Origin: Pseudomonas sp. SL4(2022)
GTDB taxonomy: Bacteria > Pseudomonadota > Gammaproteobacteria > Pseudomonadales > Pseudomonadaceae
Assembly: GCF_026625725.1 (NCBI RefSeq)
Contig: NZ_CP113060.1
Coordinates: 4,222,001 to 4,286,000, forward strand
Reading direction: 5' to 3'
DNA length: 64,000 nt
In this document: positions 8,210 through 17,182 of the stretch, piece after piece
How positions within the stretch are numbered: the stretch's first letter is position 1
Layout of the letters: every line of letters begins with the position of its first letter
Translations under genes and position numbers: made by a program
Notes under the pieces: model-generated
Database searches by the model: none
Told to the model about the DNA's origin: nothing
The model's input: only the letters and a program-made list of their open reading frames with translations

Positions 8210-9208
8210 TTACTGCGCCTTATAGATCTGATCGAACACGCCACCGTCATTGAAGAACTTCGGCTGTGCGGTTTTCCAACCGTTGAAGTCCTTGTCGATG
8301 GTGACCAGCTTCAAGTTGGAAAATTGCTGGCTGAAATCCTTGGCAATTTCCTGATTGCGCGGACGGTAGAAGTGCTTGGCCGCCAGACGCTGACCTTCAT
8401 CGCTGTACAGGTAGTTGAGGTAGGCCTCAGCCACTTTGCGGGTGCCCTTCTTGTCGACGTTCTGATCAACCACGGCTACTGGCGGCTCGGCGAGGATCGA
8501 CAGCGACGGTGCAACGATCTCAAAGTTATTGCCACCCTCTTCCTTCAGTGCCAGGAAGGCTTCGTTTTCCCAGGCCAGCAGCACGTCACCGATATTGTTG
8601 TTAACGAAGGTGATAGCTGAACCACGCGCACCGGTGTCGAGTACTGGCACATTCTTGTAGAGCTTCTCGACGAATTCCTGAGCCTTGGCTTCGCTGCCGT
8701 ACTTCTGCTGAGCGAAGGCCCAGGCGGCGAGGAAGTTCCAGCGGGCACCGCCGGAGGTTTTCGGGTTCGGGGTGATGACTTCAACGCCCGGCTTGACCAG
8801 GTCATCCCAGTCCTTGATGCCTTCCGGGTTGCCTTTTCGCACCAGGAACACGATGGTCGAGGTATACGGCGTGCTCGATTGCGGCAGACGCTCCTGCCAG
8901 TTTTCCGGGATCAGCTTGCCGAGCTTGTACAGCTCGTCGATATCACCGGCCAGGGCCAGAGTCACCACGTCAGCACGCAGGCCGTCGATCACCGCCCGGG
9001 CTTGCTTGCCCGAACCACCGTGGGACTGCTGGATGGTCACCGCTTCATTGCCCTGGGCTTGCCAGTGCTTGTTGAACGCGGCGTTGAATTCACTGTACAG
9101 CTCGCGGGTTGGGTCGTAAGACACGTTGAGCAGAGTTTCTGCAGCGGCCACCGGGCCTGCAAGAATGGCGCTGGCAAGCGCAGCGAGGGCAAAACGGCGA
9201 ATGGACAT
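8210..9208 (-). CDS. sbp: Periplasmic sulfate-binding protein
   Basis: Protein of 332 residues with a clear Sec signal peptide (cut near AAA-ET, residue 22-24) and the diagnostic NVSYDPTRELY stretch at the mature N-terminus. GGSGKQARAVIDGL and GGARWNFLAAW, which shape the sulfate pocket in this family, are present. It delivers sulfate to CysTW-CysA. The start is supported by an AGGAGC site ahead of the ATG at 9208. It follows oscA by 177 bp and precedes cysT. Confidence 0.96.
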   Translation of the reverse strand: MSIRRFALAALASAILAGPVAAAETLLNVSYDPTRELYSEFNAAFNKHWQAQGNEAVTIQQSHGGSGKQARAVIDGLRADVVTLALAGDIDELYKLGKLIPENWQERLPQSSTPYTSTIVFLVRKGNPEGIKDWDDLVKPGVEVITPNPKTSGGARWNFLAAWAFAQQKYGSEAKAQEFVEKLYKNVPVLDTGARGSAITFVNNNIGDVLLAWENEAFLALKEEGGNNFEIVAPSLSILAEPPVAVVDQNVDKKGTRKVAEAYLNYLYSDEGQRLAAKHFYRPRNQEIAKDFSQQFSNLKLVTIDKDFNGWKTAQPKFFNDGGVFDQIYKAQ

Positions 9209-9385
9209 GGTGCAGCTCCTAAAATTTTCGAGTGTTTGTTGGTTTTTCTTTAGGGGTTGGCGGTCAACAACGCATTCGCGGGTGACAGCTGCAATACCGG
9301 TGTGTGCTCATGGTTTCTGCTCGGCTCATGCTCACACCCTCCGGTGGTCCAGTCGGGTTTTGAGGCTCGGGGTTGATTTAACGGG

Positions 9386-9568
9386 TCAGGCGTTCTTGCC
9401 GGCCGGTGCCTGCAAGCGGAATTTTTCCTTGCGCTCAATCTGCACGACCTGGCCGTTGTGCATGGTGATTTCCACCGAGCCGAACTTCAGGCCGTTCAGC
9501 GCAGCCTGGATCTCGCGCAGGATGCTGGTGTCGTCCTGACCTTCAAGGTTTCGTAGGGTTGCGGTCAT
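9386..9568 (-). CDS. oscA: OscA, small DUF2292 protein of the sulfur-starvation response
   Basis: Sixty-residue cytosolic protein matching the OscA/DUF2292 family (IQAALNGLKFGSVEITMHNG, then QVVQIERKEKFR). In pseudomonads oscA precedes sbp and is linked to use of organosulfur compounds and to chromate tolerance; its molecular function is unknown. The ATG at 9568 has AAGGAGC in ideal position; an upstream extension of the frame to 9682 is AT-rich and not protein-like. It is the first gene of the leftward sulfate operon. Confidence 0.92.
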   Translation of the reverse strand: MTATLRNLEGQDDTSILREIQAALNGLKFGSVEITMHNGQVVQIERKEKFRLQAPAGKNA

Positions 9569-9656
9569 GGTAATGCTCCTTGAAATAGCCCCTGTAAGCG
9601 GCGAAAACTGGCCGTAGTCAGTGGGCGTGGAGCGGATAATAGTGAGACCACCAATA

Positions 9657-9679
9657 TTCTTAAAAATATTATTTAAGAA
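9657..9679. promoter_or_regulatory. Dyad TTCTTAAA-N7-TTTAAGAA upstream of oscA
   Basis: Perfect 8-bp inverted repeat with a 7-base spacer, about 90 bp upstream of the oscA start. On the minus strand TATTAT (plus 9636-9641) lies shortly downstream as a possible -10. A LysR-type activator such as CysB is the likely reader, but the assignment is inference. Confidence 0.5.
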
Positions 9680-9742
9680 CATTTATATAATTTATTAGCA
9701 TATGACATCCCCGGATGGTAACGAACCGAAAAAGCATCTATG

Positions 9743-9796
9743 GAATAAGTAAATAAGTTCTTATTCTTTTTGATATTCGAAACCCCTGCCTACACT
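9743..9796 (+). promoter_or_regulatory. Sulfur-cluster promoter 1 (TTATTCTTTTT ... TACACT)
   Basis: GAATAAG at 9743-9749 and CTTATTC at 9760-9766 form an inverted repeat. TTATTCTTTTT (9761-9771) is followed by a -10-like TACACT at 9791-9796. The TTCTTTTT-to-hexamer distance (19 intervening bases) is identical at two other promoters in this cluster. It precedes the hydrolase/activator pair. Confidence 0.6.
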
Positions 9797-9827
9797 GCAA
9801 CCATCAAAACTTGCAGGAGGGCGCACG

Positions 9828-10409
9828 ATGCGCAACGAAACTATCCGTTACCTGATAGTGCCGGGCTGGCAAGGATCAGCCGACGACCATTGGCAAAGCC
9901 ACTGGCAACGCAGCCTGCCGAACAGCGCCCGGGTGGAACAGGCCGACTGGCTAAACCCCAAGCGTGAAGACTGGGTCGGCGAACTACAGCGCAATATCGC
10001 CAGCGACCCACGCCCGACCATTCTGATTGCCCATAGCCTGGGTTGCATTACGGTGGCGCACTGGGCGACCCAGGCTCCGGTCGAGTCGCTGCGCCGGGTA
10101 CGTGCCGCGCTCTTGGTCGCCCCAGCCGATGTGGAACGGACCAACTGCCCGCCAGCGCTGCAGAACTTTGCACCGATTCCCCAGCACTCACTGCCCTTCC
10201 CCAGCCAGTTGGTGGGCTCGGATAACGACACCGCCGCCAGTGCTGCACGGGCGATTGAGCTGGCACGCGACTGGGGCAGCGATGTGGCGATTCTTAGCGG
10301 CGCTGGGCATATCAATGTGAAATCGGGACATCAGCGTTGGGAGCAAGGTTTTGCCTACCTGTATCGCCTGCAGAGCCGTATCGAACAAGCCGACCGCCGC
10401 CGCGCCTGA
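9828..10409 (+). CDS. RBBP9/YdeN-type alpha/beta serine hydrolase
   Basis: Cytosolic alpha/beta hydrolase of 193 residues, the small single-domain RBBP9 (DUF1234-like) type. The opening LIVPGWQGSADDHWQSHWQ is typical. Ser70 in AHSLGC is the nucleophile, His161 in GAGHIN completes the triad, and Asp132 or Asp134 (GSDND) is the likely acid. AGGAGG precedes the ATG. It is transcribed with the sigma54-type activator 86 bp downstream from a promoter resembling those of the other sulfur genes. The substrate is unknown; a thioester or sulfur ester is possible from context. Confidence 0.85.
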   Translation: MRNETIRYLIVPGWQGSADDHWQSHWQRSLPNSARVEQADWLNPKREDWVGELQRNIASDPRPTILIAHSLGCITVAHWATQAPVESLRRVRAALLVAPADVERTNCPPALQNFAPIPQHSLPFPSQLVGSDNDTAASAARAIELARDWGSDVAILSGAGHINVKSGHQRWEQGFAYLYRLQSRIEQADRRRA

Positions 10410-10495
10410 AAAGCCAATCGTCTGAACGACCGCAGGCCCTGTAAAGATCATGCAACCTGCCTGCTCGCAATCCGAGCCGGGCTGGAGACTCGTTG

Positions 10496-11464
10496 ATGAG
10501 CCAGAACAATTTCGGTGGCCAACCGCTACTGACCTTTCCCGATGCAGAGAAAAGCCCGCTAAGCATCCGCGCCAAGGCGCTGGTGTTTATCGATCCCCGC
10601 TCCCGGCAGCTACGCGACCAGGTCGAGTTGCTTGCCACACAACCTTTACCGCTGCTGATTGAAGGCGAAACCGGCACCGGTAAAGAGTTGTTGGCGCGGC
10701 ATATCCACCGCGCCAGCGAACGGCCAGGGCTATTTGTCGCGCTCAGCTGCAGCGGCCTCAGCAGCAAGCATGCCCAGGCAGAACTGTTCGGCTACGCCGC
10801 CGGCGCCTATCAAGGCAGCGCCAGCAGCCGAGCCGGCTGGTTTGGCTCGGCCAACCACGGCACCCTGTATCTGGATGAAATCGGCGACCTGCCGCTGCCG
10901 CTGCAAGCTGAACTGCTCAGCGCCCTGGAAACCGGTGAAGCATTGCGCGTCGGCGCTAGCCAGCCGAGCCCGGCGGATGTCAGGCTGCTGGCTGCAACCA
11001 GCATCGACCTGGCTCAGGCCGTGGCGGCGGGCAAATTCAATGAGCGGCTATACGGTTATCTCAGCGACGGCCGCCTTGACCTGCCGCCGTTGCGTGAACG
11101 CACCGGCGATATTCTGCCCATGGCGGAATACTTCCTCGGCATCTACGCCCAGCGCCTGAGTCTGCCGCTGCCAGTCATCAGCGATGCCGCGCAGCAGCGC
11201 CTGGAAGCGCACAACTGGCCAGGCAATACCCGCGAGTTGGAAAACGTCATCCACTTCGCCCTGCTGGTCAGCAGCGGTGATGAGATTCTCAGCCAGCACC
11301 TCAATCTGGTTGGCAGCGTTGCGCCCCTTACAGCCGTGCAAACCTCGATTGAGGCGATACTCAATGATGCTCAGCCTGAGCAATTGCGCGGGTTGCAACA
11401 ACTGCTCAACGGTAGCCAAGAGCGCCTGCACACTTTAATCAACGTCGCAGACACCCCTGGCTAG
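10496..11464 (+). CDS. Sigma54-type enhancer-binding AAA+ protein with degenerate GAFTGA loop
   Basis: Protein of 322 residues consisting almost only of an AAA+ domain: Walker A GETGTGKE (57-64), Walker B LYLDE (124-128), arginine-finger region near residue 199, and NWPGNTRELENVI. The sigma54-contacting loop, normally GAFTGA, reads GAYQGS (103-108). No receiver or PAS domain precedes it and no Fis-type helix-turn-helix is evident in the last 50 residues. SfnR-type activators control sulfone and sulfonate use in pseudomonads, so the context fits sulfur control. The altered loop and missing DNA-binding domain make its mode of action uncertain. The ATG at 10496 follows GGAG by eight bases. It converges on the YeeE gene with only 12 bp between stops. 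Confidence 0.82.
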   Translation: MSQNNFGGQPLLTFPDAEKSPLSIRAKALVFIDPRSRQLRDQVELLATQPLPLLIEGETGTGKELLARHIHRASERPGLFVALSCSGLSSKHAQAELFGYAAGAYQGSASSRAGWFGSANHGTLYLDEIGDLPLPLQAELLSALETGEALRVGASQPSPADVRLLAATSIDLAQAVAAGKFNERLYGYLSDGRLDLPPLRERTGDILPMAEYFLGIYAQRLSLPLPVISDAAQQRLEAHNWPGNTRELENVIHFALLVSSGDEILSQHLNLVGSVAPLTAVQTSIEAILNDAQPEQLRGLQQLLNGSQERLHTLINVADTPG

Positions 11465-11476
11465 CCAGAACGCCGA

Positions 11477-12658
11477 TTACCAGTAACGGCGTATACGCAG
11501 CCCGAGCAAAACACCCACTAAACAAAACACCGCAAATACCCAGCCGGACAACGCGCCGGCCATGATCCCCGAGAGCAGCGTGCCTACGGTGCAACCCAGC
11601 GCCAGCATGCTGCCCCAGCCCAGCAAAATGCCGCCGAGCAGATTACGCAGCAGTTCACTGACGCGCGGACGCTTGGGCTGGAAATCCCCTGCCAGCAAAG
11701 CGCTGGCCCAGGACGCCACAACCAGGCCGAGAATAAACAGACCGTTGTTCGACAGCAGCGCCTCTTTGACTGCCGTGGCGCAGCCAGAAAAACTGTCCAA
11801 ACCTTCCAACCGCTCCGGTAGCCAGCCCAGCCCGTCTGCCGCGGTGCGCGCCACACTGCCTAATTCCGCCGTCACGCCCAGTGGGCCAACACGCAGGTAA
11901 CTCAAGGTCGCGAGAAAGCCGATCAGCACACCGCCCACCCAGGTCGGCCAGCGCTGGCCAAACAGCAGCTGCCGCAGGTTGCGCGCAACCACGCGCGGTT
12001 CAGTGCTCGCTTGTACATGCAACAACAGCCAGCAGGCCAGACCACCGAGCAAAGCGATCTGCAACAGAAACGACACGCCATAGCCCTGCCAGGCCGGCAA
12101 CCAGACCACCGGAGCCTGCTGGATGCTCAGCAGATACAGCGGGTTCCAGCAGAGAAAACCCAGAAAGAAACCGATCAAGGCGCCGCACAGCGCAAACAGC
12201 GAAGCAAACGCGCCCTCGCCCAAGCGGTAGAGATGGGCACTGATGCACGAACCGGACAGCGCCATGCCGATGCCAAACACCGTAGCGCTCAACCCCAGCA
12301 CCCAACTCAGCGGCCCGACATGCGCATCCGGCGGCAAGCGGCCCAGCGTTGGGTCCGGTAGAAATGCACCGAATACCAAGTGATAACCCAGGGTGCCCAC
12401 CGCCAATGCGGCGATGATGCCGAGCAACCCATCCGGTTTGCCCTGCTCGATAAAGTCGCGGGTCACGCAGAAAAAGCAGAAGCGCGAACGCTGCAACAAC
12501 AGGCCAAACAACGCCCCGCCGAGCAAGGACAGGCTCAACGCCTGGCTGTCGCTGTCCGCGCCGCCCAACCGCCAGGCGGCAAACACCAGGGTCAGGCTCA
12601 ATGCCACTGCCCATGTACTGGCCCAGCGTCCCGACGCCTGCAACGCAGTCGTTGCCAT
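11477..12658 (-). CDS. YeeE/YedE-family transporter (thiosulfate TsuA-like)
   Basis: Very hydrophobic protein of 393 residues with about nine to eleven spans, of the YeeE/YedE (sulphur transport) family. Two repeats carry conserved Cys motifs typical of thiosulfate-conducting members: ALSGSCISAHLYRLGEG and MLALGCTVGTLLSGIMAGAL, plus CFFCVTRDF. Passage of thiosulfate or another sulfane-sulfur compound is the family role. The upstream rhodanese, which handles thiosulfate sulfur, supports this. GAGGAG precedes the ATG. It is the last gene of a leftward unit starting with the small exported protein near 15356. Confidence 0.88.
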   Translation of the reverse strand: MATTALQASGRWASTWAVALSLTLVFAAWRLGGADSDSQALSLSLLGGALFGLLLQRSRFCFFCVTRDFIEQGKPDGLLGIIAALAVGTLGYHLVFGAFLPDPTLGRLPPDAHVGPLSWVLGLSATVFGIGMALSGSCISAHLYRLGEGAFASLFALCGALIGFFLGFLCWNPLYLLSIQQAPVVWLPAWQGYGVSFLLQIALLGGLACWLLLHVQASTEPRVVARNLRQLLFGQRWPTWVGGVLIGFLATLSYLRVGPLGVTAELGSVARTAADGLGWLPERLEGLDSFSGCATAVKEALLSNNGLFILGLVVASWASALLAGDFQPKRPRVSELLRNLLGGILLGWGSMLALGCTVGTLLSGIMAGALSGWVFAVFCLVGVLLGLRIRRYW

Positions 12659-12762
12659 AGTGGCTCCTCACATAAAAGAAGAGTGAGCGCCCTGCCTGAA
12701 CGCTCACCCTAACAGGGGCATGGGGCTGGCCCATGCCATGACTTTTTCACCGTAGTGCAGGC

Positions 12763-13688
12763 TTATTTGCCGCCCCACACAGTGCCGGCCACGTTGACCA
12801 CCGGCACGCCCACGGCATTGCCGTATTCGGTCCAGGAGCCATCGTAGTTACGTACGTCGTAACCGAGGATTTTCTTCAGGGCGAACCAGGTGTGGCTGGA
12901 GCGCTCACCGATGCGGCAGAGGTGATGATCGGCTTACTGCCATCGATACCCACCGCGCCGTAGACCTTTTTCAGCTCTTCAGCCGATTTGAAGGTGCCAT
13001 CGGCAGCCACTGCCTGCCCCCAGGGCACATTGACTGCACCGGGCACATGACCGGCGCGCACAGCCAGTTCCTGTACACCTTGCGGGGCAAAGACCTTGCC
13101 GTTGTATTCATCCGCGGAGCGGATATCCACCAGTTGCACGTCGCTGCGTTTCTCTGCCGCTGCCAGTACGTCCGGGAGGAAGGCGCGCAGGTTTTTATTC
13201 GCTGCCTTGACCGTGACATTACCGGCTACCGGGGTTTTCGCGCGGTTATCCAGGGCGCGTTTTTCCGCCTCCCACTTCACCCGTCCGCCATCGAGCAGTT
13301 TGACGTTGTCCACGCCATACACATCGAACACCCAGGCGCCCCAAGCGGCGAACCAGTTGTTGTTATCGCCATAGAGCACCGTGGTGGTGTCCGCCGAGAT
13401 GCCCGATTTACGCAGCAGCGCCTGAAAGTTTTCCTGGCTGGCGATATCACGGCGCACCGGATCAACCAGATCACGGTGCCAGGCAAAGTTCACCGCGCCG
13501 GGGATATGCCCACGCTCGTAAACGCCCGGTACAACACTCACCTCGATGATCCGCACCTTGGGGTTGTTCAGGTTCTTTTCCAGCCACTCGGTACTGACCA
13601 GCACATCACTGGCGGCCAGCGCCTGCGCGGCTTGTAACAACGTGGCCGCCGCCAACAGGCCGGCACCCAACAGGTTTTTGATAGTCAT
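12763..13688 (-). pseudogene. Periplasmic rhodanese (thiosulfate sulfurtransferase), frameshifted at the active site
   Basis: Tandem-domain rhodanese of about 300 residues with a signal peptide (cut near residue 25). The N-terminal domain (STEWLEKNLNNPKVRIIEVS) and most of the C-terminal domain are intact. At 12919-12920 one base is missing, so the frame reads ITSAASVSAP and stops at 12876. Restoring the base gives ITYCRIGERSSHTWFALKK and continues to a TAA at 12763. The lost base is in the codon just before the catalytic Cys (CRIGER loop). The rest looks under selection, so a recent mutation, phase change or sequencing error are all possible. The ATG at 13688 has a GAGG site upstream. Confidence 0.85.
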
Positions 13689-13791
13689 TTCACACTGCCT
13701 CAACGGTTATGAAACACGGCCGGATGGCCCTATTGGTTTACGGGTTTATCAATCTGCTGCATGTCTTTTCTGCGCGCCCCTCCCTGTCGTA

Positions 13792-15027
13792 TCAGCCATA
13801 CAGCGAAGGCGTGGGCGCCTTGCCGTTGAGTAACCAGTGCCCGAGATCGCGCACCTTGTAATCCAGTGGATCGTGCAGGCTGTGCACCCGTACGTTGCGC
13901 CAGAACCGGTCAAAGCCGTATCTCGAGCGGGTGGAGCTGGCGCCCATGTTTTCAAAGATGCGCGCGGTGATTTCCAGCGCGGCGCGCGCCGACACCACCT
14001 TGGCTTCGCTGATGGCCAAGGCCACCTCAGCGCGCTCGGCGGCAGTTAATGCGGGCTTCTCCCAGGCGCTCTGCAGGCGTTGCGCAGCGTGGTCGGCCAG
14101 CAGCTGAGCACTGCGATAGAGCAGCCACAGTTCGCCATAGCGCTGCTGGATAAAGGAATCGTCACTGGCCGAGGCCACCCCGGAGGCCGGCCAGGCGCGG
14201 CTGTGCTCACGGGTGTAGCGCAGCGCGCTATCCAGCGCACCTTGGGCATTGCCCAGGTACAGCTGGGTCAAAATTAATTGCGACAAGCAGGCACGTAGCG
14301 TGGTGCGCGGGCTTACACCCACTGGGCCAAGTAATTCACTGCTGTCGACAAACACATTGTCGAATTGCACCGTGCCGCTGTCCGTCTGCCGCTGACCGAA
14401 GCCATCCCAGTCATCATTCACGGCCAGCCCTTCACGCTGGGTGGGCAGCACGATAAACACCTGATCGTCTTTCTTGGCGCTACGTGGCGCGCTGATCACC
14501 AGCGCATCGGCGCCCAAGGCACCGGAGCAGAACGACTTGCTGCCATTGAGCTCGTAATGCTCCTCACGGCGGCTGAGTTTCAGGCGGGTATCGCGGCCGT
14601 TGGTGGCATTGCCCCAGAACCAGCGCTCATGCACCGTGCGGCTCAACCAGTGGCGCTGTTGATCGGGGCTACCAAACAGCAAAATGGTCGCCACTTGCAG
14701 GTGCTGAAAGGCAAACAGGTGAGCCAGCGAGCTGTCCACGGCCGCCAGGTAACGAATGATCCGGTAGATCTCCGGCCATACCAGGCCCTGCCCGCCAAAC
14801 TGCTGGGGAATGGCCAGGGTCAGCAGACCGCTGTCACGCAAGAGCTGGCGTTCCGCCTGAGCGCTGCCGCCCTGCCGATCACGCTGCACCGCAGTAGTCG
14901 CCAGCTTGCGCGCCAGGCGCTCGACTTTGCTGCTGCGGTTAGCGAAATCACTGGGAAAAAGCCGTGGGTCGAACAGTGGCGCAGCACTATCGAAGGCCTG
15001 GGAATTGGCGCGAAGCTCGGCGGCCAT
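13792..15027 (-). CDS. SfnB/DszC-like acyl-CoA-dehydrogenase-fold flavin monooxygenase
   Basis: Protein of 411 residues with the acyl-CoA dehydrogenase fold of the SfnB, DszC and related reduced-flavin monooxygenases, which oxygenate organosulfur compounds. Family-like stretches are LRDSGLLTLAIPQQFGGQGL, WFWGNATNGRDTRL, GSKSFCSGALGADALVISA and the C-terminal FWRNVRVHSLHDPLDYK. The last resembles the DszC group rather than true acyl-CoA dehydrogenases, where a catalytic Glu would be expected. It would need FMNH2 from a reductase such as SsuE encoded nearby. It starts two bases after the upstream exported-protein gene (TAA-CC-ATG) with GGAAGG as ribosome site, so the pair is translationally linked. 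Confidence 0.85.
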   Translation of the reverse strand: MAAELRANSQAFDSAAPLFDPRLFPSDFANRSSKVERLARKLATTAVQRDRQGGSAQAERQLLRDSGLLTLAIPQQFGGQGLVWPEIYRIIRYLAAVDSSLAHLFAFQHLQVATILLFGSPDQQRHWLSRTVHERWFWGNATNGRDTRLKLSRREEHYELNGSKSFCSGALGADALVISAPRSAKKDDQVFIVLPTQREGLAVNDDWDGFGQRQTDSGTVQFDNVFVDSSELLGPVGVSPRTTLRACLSQLILTQLYLGNAQGALDSALRYTREHSRAWPASGVASASDDSFIQQRYGELWLLYRSAQLLADHAAQRLQSAWEKPALTAAERAEVALAISEAKVVSARAALEITARIFENMGASSTRSRYGFDRFWRNVRVHSLHDPLDYKVRDLGHWLLNGKAPTPSLYG

Positions 15028-15029
15028 GG

Positions 15030-15356
15030 TTATTGCGCCTTCCAGATAGCCGCATCAGGGCCGTTGCCGGTTGTGCGCAGGCCGCCATCGCTAACTACAA
15101 CGTGAGCAATTTTTGCGTGTTGATTGCGACCTTGCGGCAGCAGCAAACGCACCTGATAAAGGCGCGGCGCAGGGGTCTGCTCGACAATAGCGGAATCTAA
15201 CTGGCCCCACAGCGGGCTACTCAACGGGGCAGTCTGCTGATAGCTGCTGCGCAGGTAGGTTGCAGCCTCGACAGGCAGCACGCTGACCGACGCCAAGCTC
15301 AGCGCCAAGCACAGACTTAAAAGAGGGTGACGCTTGAATACGCAGCGATTGGGCAT
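15030..15356 (-). CDS. Small exported protein of unknown function in the sulfur cluster
   Basis: Protein of about 108 residues with a good signal peptide (hydrophobic core LLSLCLALSLASVSVLPVEA, cut near AAT). The mature part is about 75 residues without cysteines. I do not recognise a domain. The ATG at 15356 follows GAGG by six bases; an ATG at 15368 lacks such a site. It is the first gene of the unit running on through the SfnB-like monooxygenase, rhodanese and YeeE transporter, and faces the porin gene across a shared promoter region. A periplasmic role in thiosulfate or organosulfur handling is plausible but unproven. Confidence 0.7.
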   Translation of the reverse strand: MPNRCVFKRHPLLSLCLALSLASVSVLPVEAATYLRSSYQQTAPLSSPLWGQLDSAIVEQTPAPRLYQVRLLLPQGRNQHAKIAHVVVSDGGLRTTGNGPDAAIWKAQ

Positions 15357-15734
15357 GGCAGGCCTCATCAAGGACGTGCCGACCTTTTATGCAGGCCGGA
15401 TCATCACAAACTTCAGGGTTGAACAGGAAGTCCGGTGATCCGGTGGTGACAAGCTAAATGATCTAAAAAAGATGAGGCCAATAATTTTTAGAAATTAGCT
15501 TATGGGTATCACGCCTAAGCATGACTTATTCTTTTTGGTTACTACAAAGTGAAAATAAATTCTTTTTAGGGATTAGCAATAATCCCTACAGTGCGCCCAA
15601 GCCGACAGCGGACTGCCGCACCGGCCCCATAACAGGGGCTCCTTGATTGCGCTAAGACAGGTGCAACGCACACCGTCGGCCCGAGCCCCTCTGCAGCGCC
15701 ACACACATAACAGACCTGCACTGGAGCATCGAGC
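15357..15734. promoter_or_regulatory. Divergent control region between the monooxygenase unit and the porin
   Basis: Spacer of 378 bp, AT-rich between 15455 and 15585. On the plus strand TTATTCTTTTT occurs at 15526-15536, and a second TTCTTTTT at 15560-15567 is followed after 19 bases by TACAGT (15587-15592). The first copy has TAAATT at the same offset. GCCTAAGCAT (15513-15522) recurs exactly at 20161-20170 upstream of lsfA. These look like activator-dependent promoters shared by the sulfur genes, with CysB the likely regulator. Confidence 0.6.
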
Positions 15735-17069
15735 ATGAAAAAAACCACCCTGGCCCTGGCCATCACTTTGGCCGCCGTCGCCAACCAGGCCACCGCAGCC
15801 GGTTTTATCGAAGACAGCAAAGCCACCCTCGGCCTGCGCAATTTCTATTACGACCTGAACACCAAGAACACCGCCGACGACCGCGGCGCAGCCAACGAGT
15901 GGGGCCAGGGTTTCCTCTTCAACTACACCTCCGGCTTCACCGAAGGCACCGTCGGCTTCGGCCTGGACGCGGTCGGCCTGCTCGGCCTCAAACTGGATGG
16001 TGGTGGCGATGGCGACACCAGTGACAGCCGCAAGCCTGGCCAGCTGTTCCCGCTGGATCGCGATGGCAAGGCGGTGGACGACTACAGCAAGGCCGGCGTG
16101 ACCGCCAAGGTACGCCTGTCCAAGACCGAGGGCCGTCTCGGCACCCTGCAGCCCAAGCTGCCGGTGGTGACCTTCAACGACGGTCGCCTGCTGCCGCAAC
16201 TGTTCGAGGGTGGCCAGGTCACCTCCAACGAGATCGACAACCTGACGCTCACCGCCGGCCAGCTGGAGCACACCAAGACACGCTCCTCCACCGACGACAT
16301 CTCCCTGCGCATCGCCGGTGCCACTGCGGTTAGAGGCGTGCAGGCCGACAGCAACAAGTTCTACTACGGCGGTGCCGACTACAAGATCAGCAAGGACCTG
16401 CTGGCGCAGTACTACTACGGCAACCTGGACGATTTCTACAAACAGCACTTCCTCGGCCTGACCCACAGTTTGGGTCTGGGCGCAGGCGCGCTGAAGACCG
16501 ACCTGCGCTACTTCCACAGCGACTCCGACGGCAAGAACGGCAGCGCTGCCGGTCGCGCCGACGGCTACCTGGCCCAGGGTGAAATCAACGGTGCCAACCG
16601 GGTGAGCGGTGTCGAGGTGGACAACAAAACCTGGAGCGCCTTGTTCACCTACACCCTCGGCGGCCACGCGCTGAGTGCCGGCTACCAGCAGGTATCGGGC
16701 GACAGCGCCTTCCCGTTCCTCAACCAGGGTGACGGCTCCACCGCTTACCTGATCACCGACCGCCAGATCGGCAAGTTTCTTTCCGCCGGCGAGCGCACCT
16801 GGCTGGCCGAGTACGCCTATGACTTCACCAAGATCGGCGTACCGGGCCTGAAAGCCACCGCCACCTATCTGTCCGGCGACAACATCGACGCCGTCGGTGG
16901 TGATCGCAAGGAATGGGAACGCGACTTCCGCCTCGACTACGTGCTGCAGGAAGGTGCCCTCAAGGGCCTCGGCTTCTCCTGGCGCAACGCCTCGCTGCGT
17001 GGCAACACCACCGCGACCGATGCTGACGAGAACCGCCTGATCGTCAGCTACAGCCTGCCGCTGCTGTAA
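15735..17069 (+). CDS. OprD-family outer-membrane porin
   Basis: Protein of 444 residues with a signal peptide (cut at TAA-GF) and the OprD-family opening FIEDSKATLGLRNFYYD. It ends in an alternating strand pattern closing with VSYSLPLL, typical of an outer-membrane beta barrel. OprD-type channels take up specific small anions or amino acids. Its place between sulfur-type promoters and a sulfonate-type ABC importer suggests passage of sulfonates or sulfate esters. A short GC-rich hairpin follows the stop. Confidence 0.88.
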   Translation: MKKTTLALAITLAAVANQATAAGFIEDSKATLGLRNFYYDLNTKNTADDRGAANEWGQGFLFNYTSGFTEGTVGFGLDAVGLLGLKLDGGGDGDTSDSRKPGQLFPLDRDGKAVDDYSKAGVTAKVRLSKTEGRLGTLQPKLPVVTFNDGRLLPQLFEGGQVTSNEIDNLTLTAGQLEHTKTRSSTDDISLRIAGATAVRGVQADSNKFYYGGADYKISKDLLAQYYYGNLDDFYKQHFLGLTHSLGLGAGALKTDLRYFHSDSDGKNGSAAGRADGYLAQGEINGANRVSGVEVDNKTWSALFTYTLGGHALSAGYQQVSGDSAFPFLNQGDGSTAYLITDRQIGKFLSAGERTWLAEYAYDFTKIGVPGLKATATYLSGDNIDAVGGDRKEWERDFRLDYVLQEGALKGLGFSWRNASLRGNTTATDADENRLIVSYSLPLL

Positions 17070-17083
17070 CGCTTAAATGGCAA

Positions 17084-17106
17084 CCGGCCTGACCACAGGC
17101 CGGCTT
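17084..17106 (+). terminator. Hairpin after the porin gene
   Basis: CCGGCCTG (17084-17091) pairs with CAGGCCGG (17096-17103) over a four-base loop and is followed by CTTTAA. With only a short T-run it may terminate partially, allowing read-through into the ABC genes. Confidence 0.45.
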
Positions 17107-17182
17107 TAACCCTGAGATAGCTCTGACCTGAAGTGCCCGTCCACGGGTCGACAGGCGACAACCCTAACCAGAGGAAAGGACC

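Noticed and set aside
15573..16667. Minus-strand frame of 364 codons over the porin
   Set aside because: The opposite strand encodes a complete OprD-family porin with signal peptide; the minus frame is Val/Gly/Ala-rich shadow.
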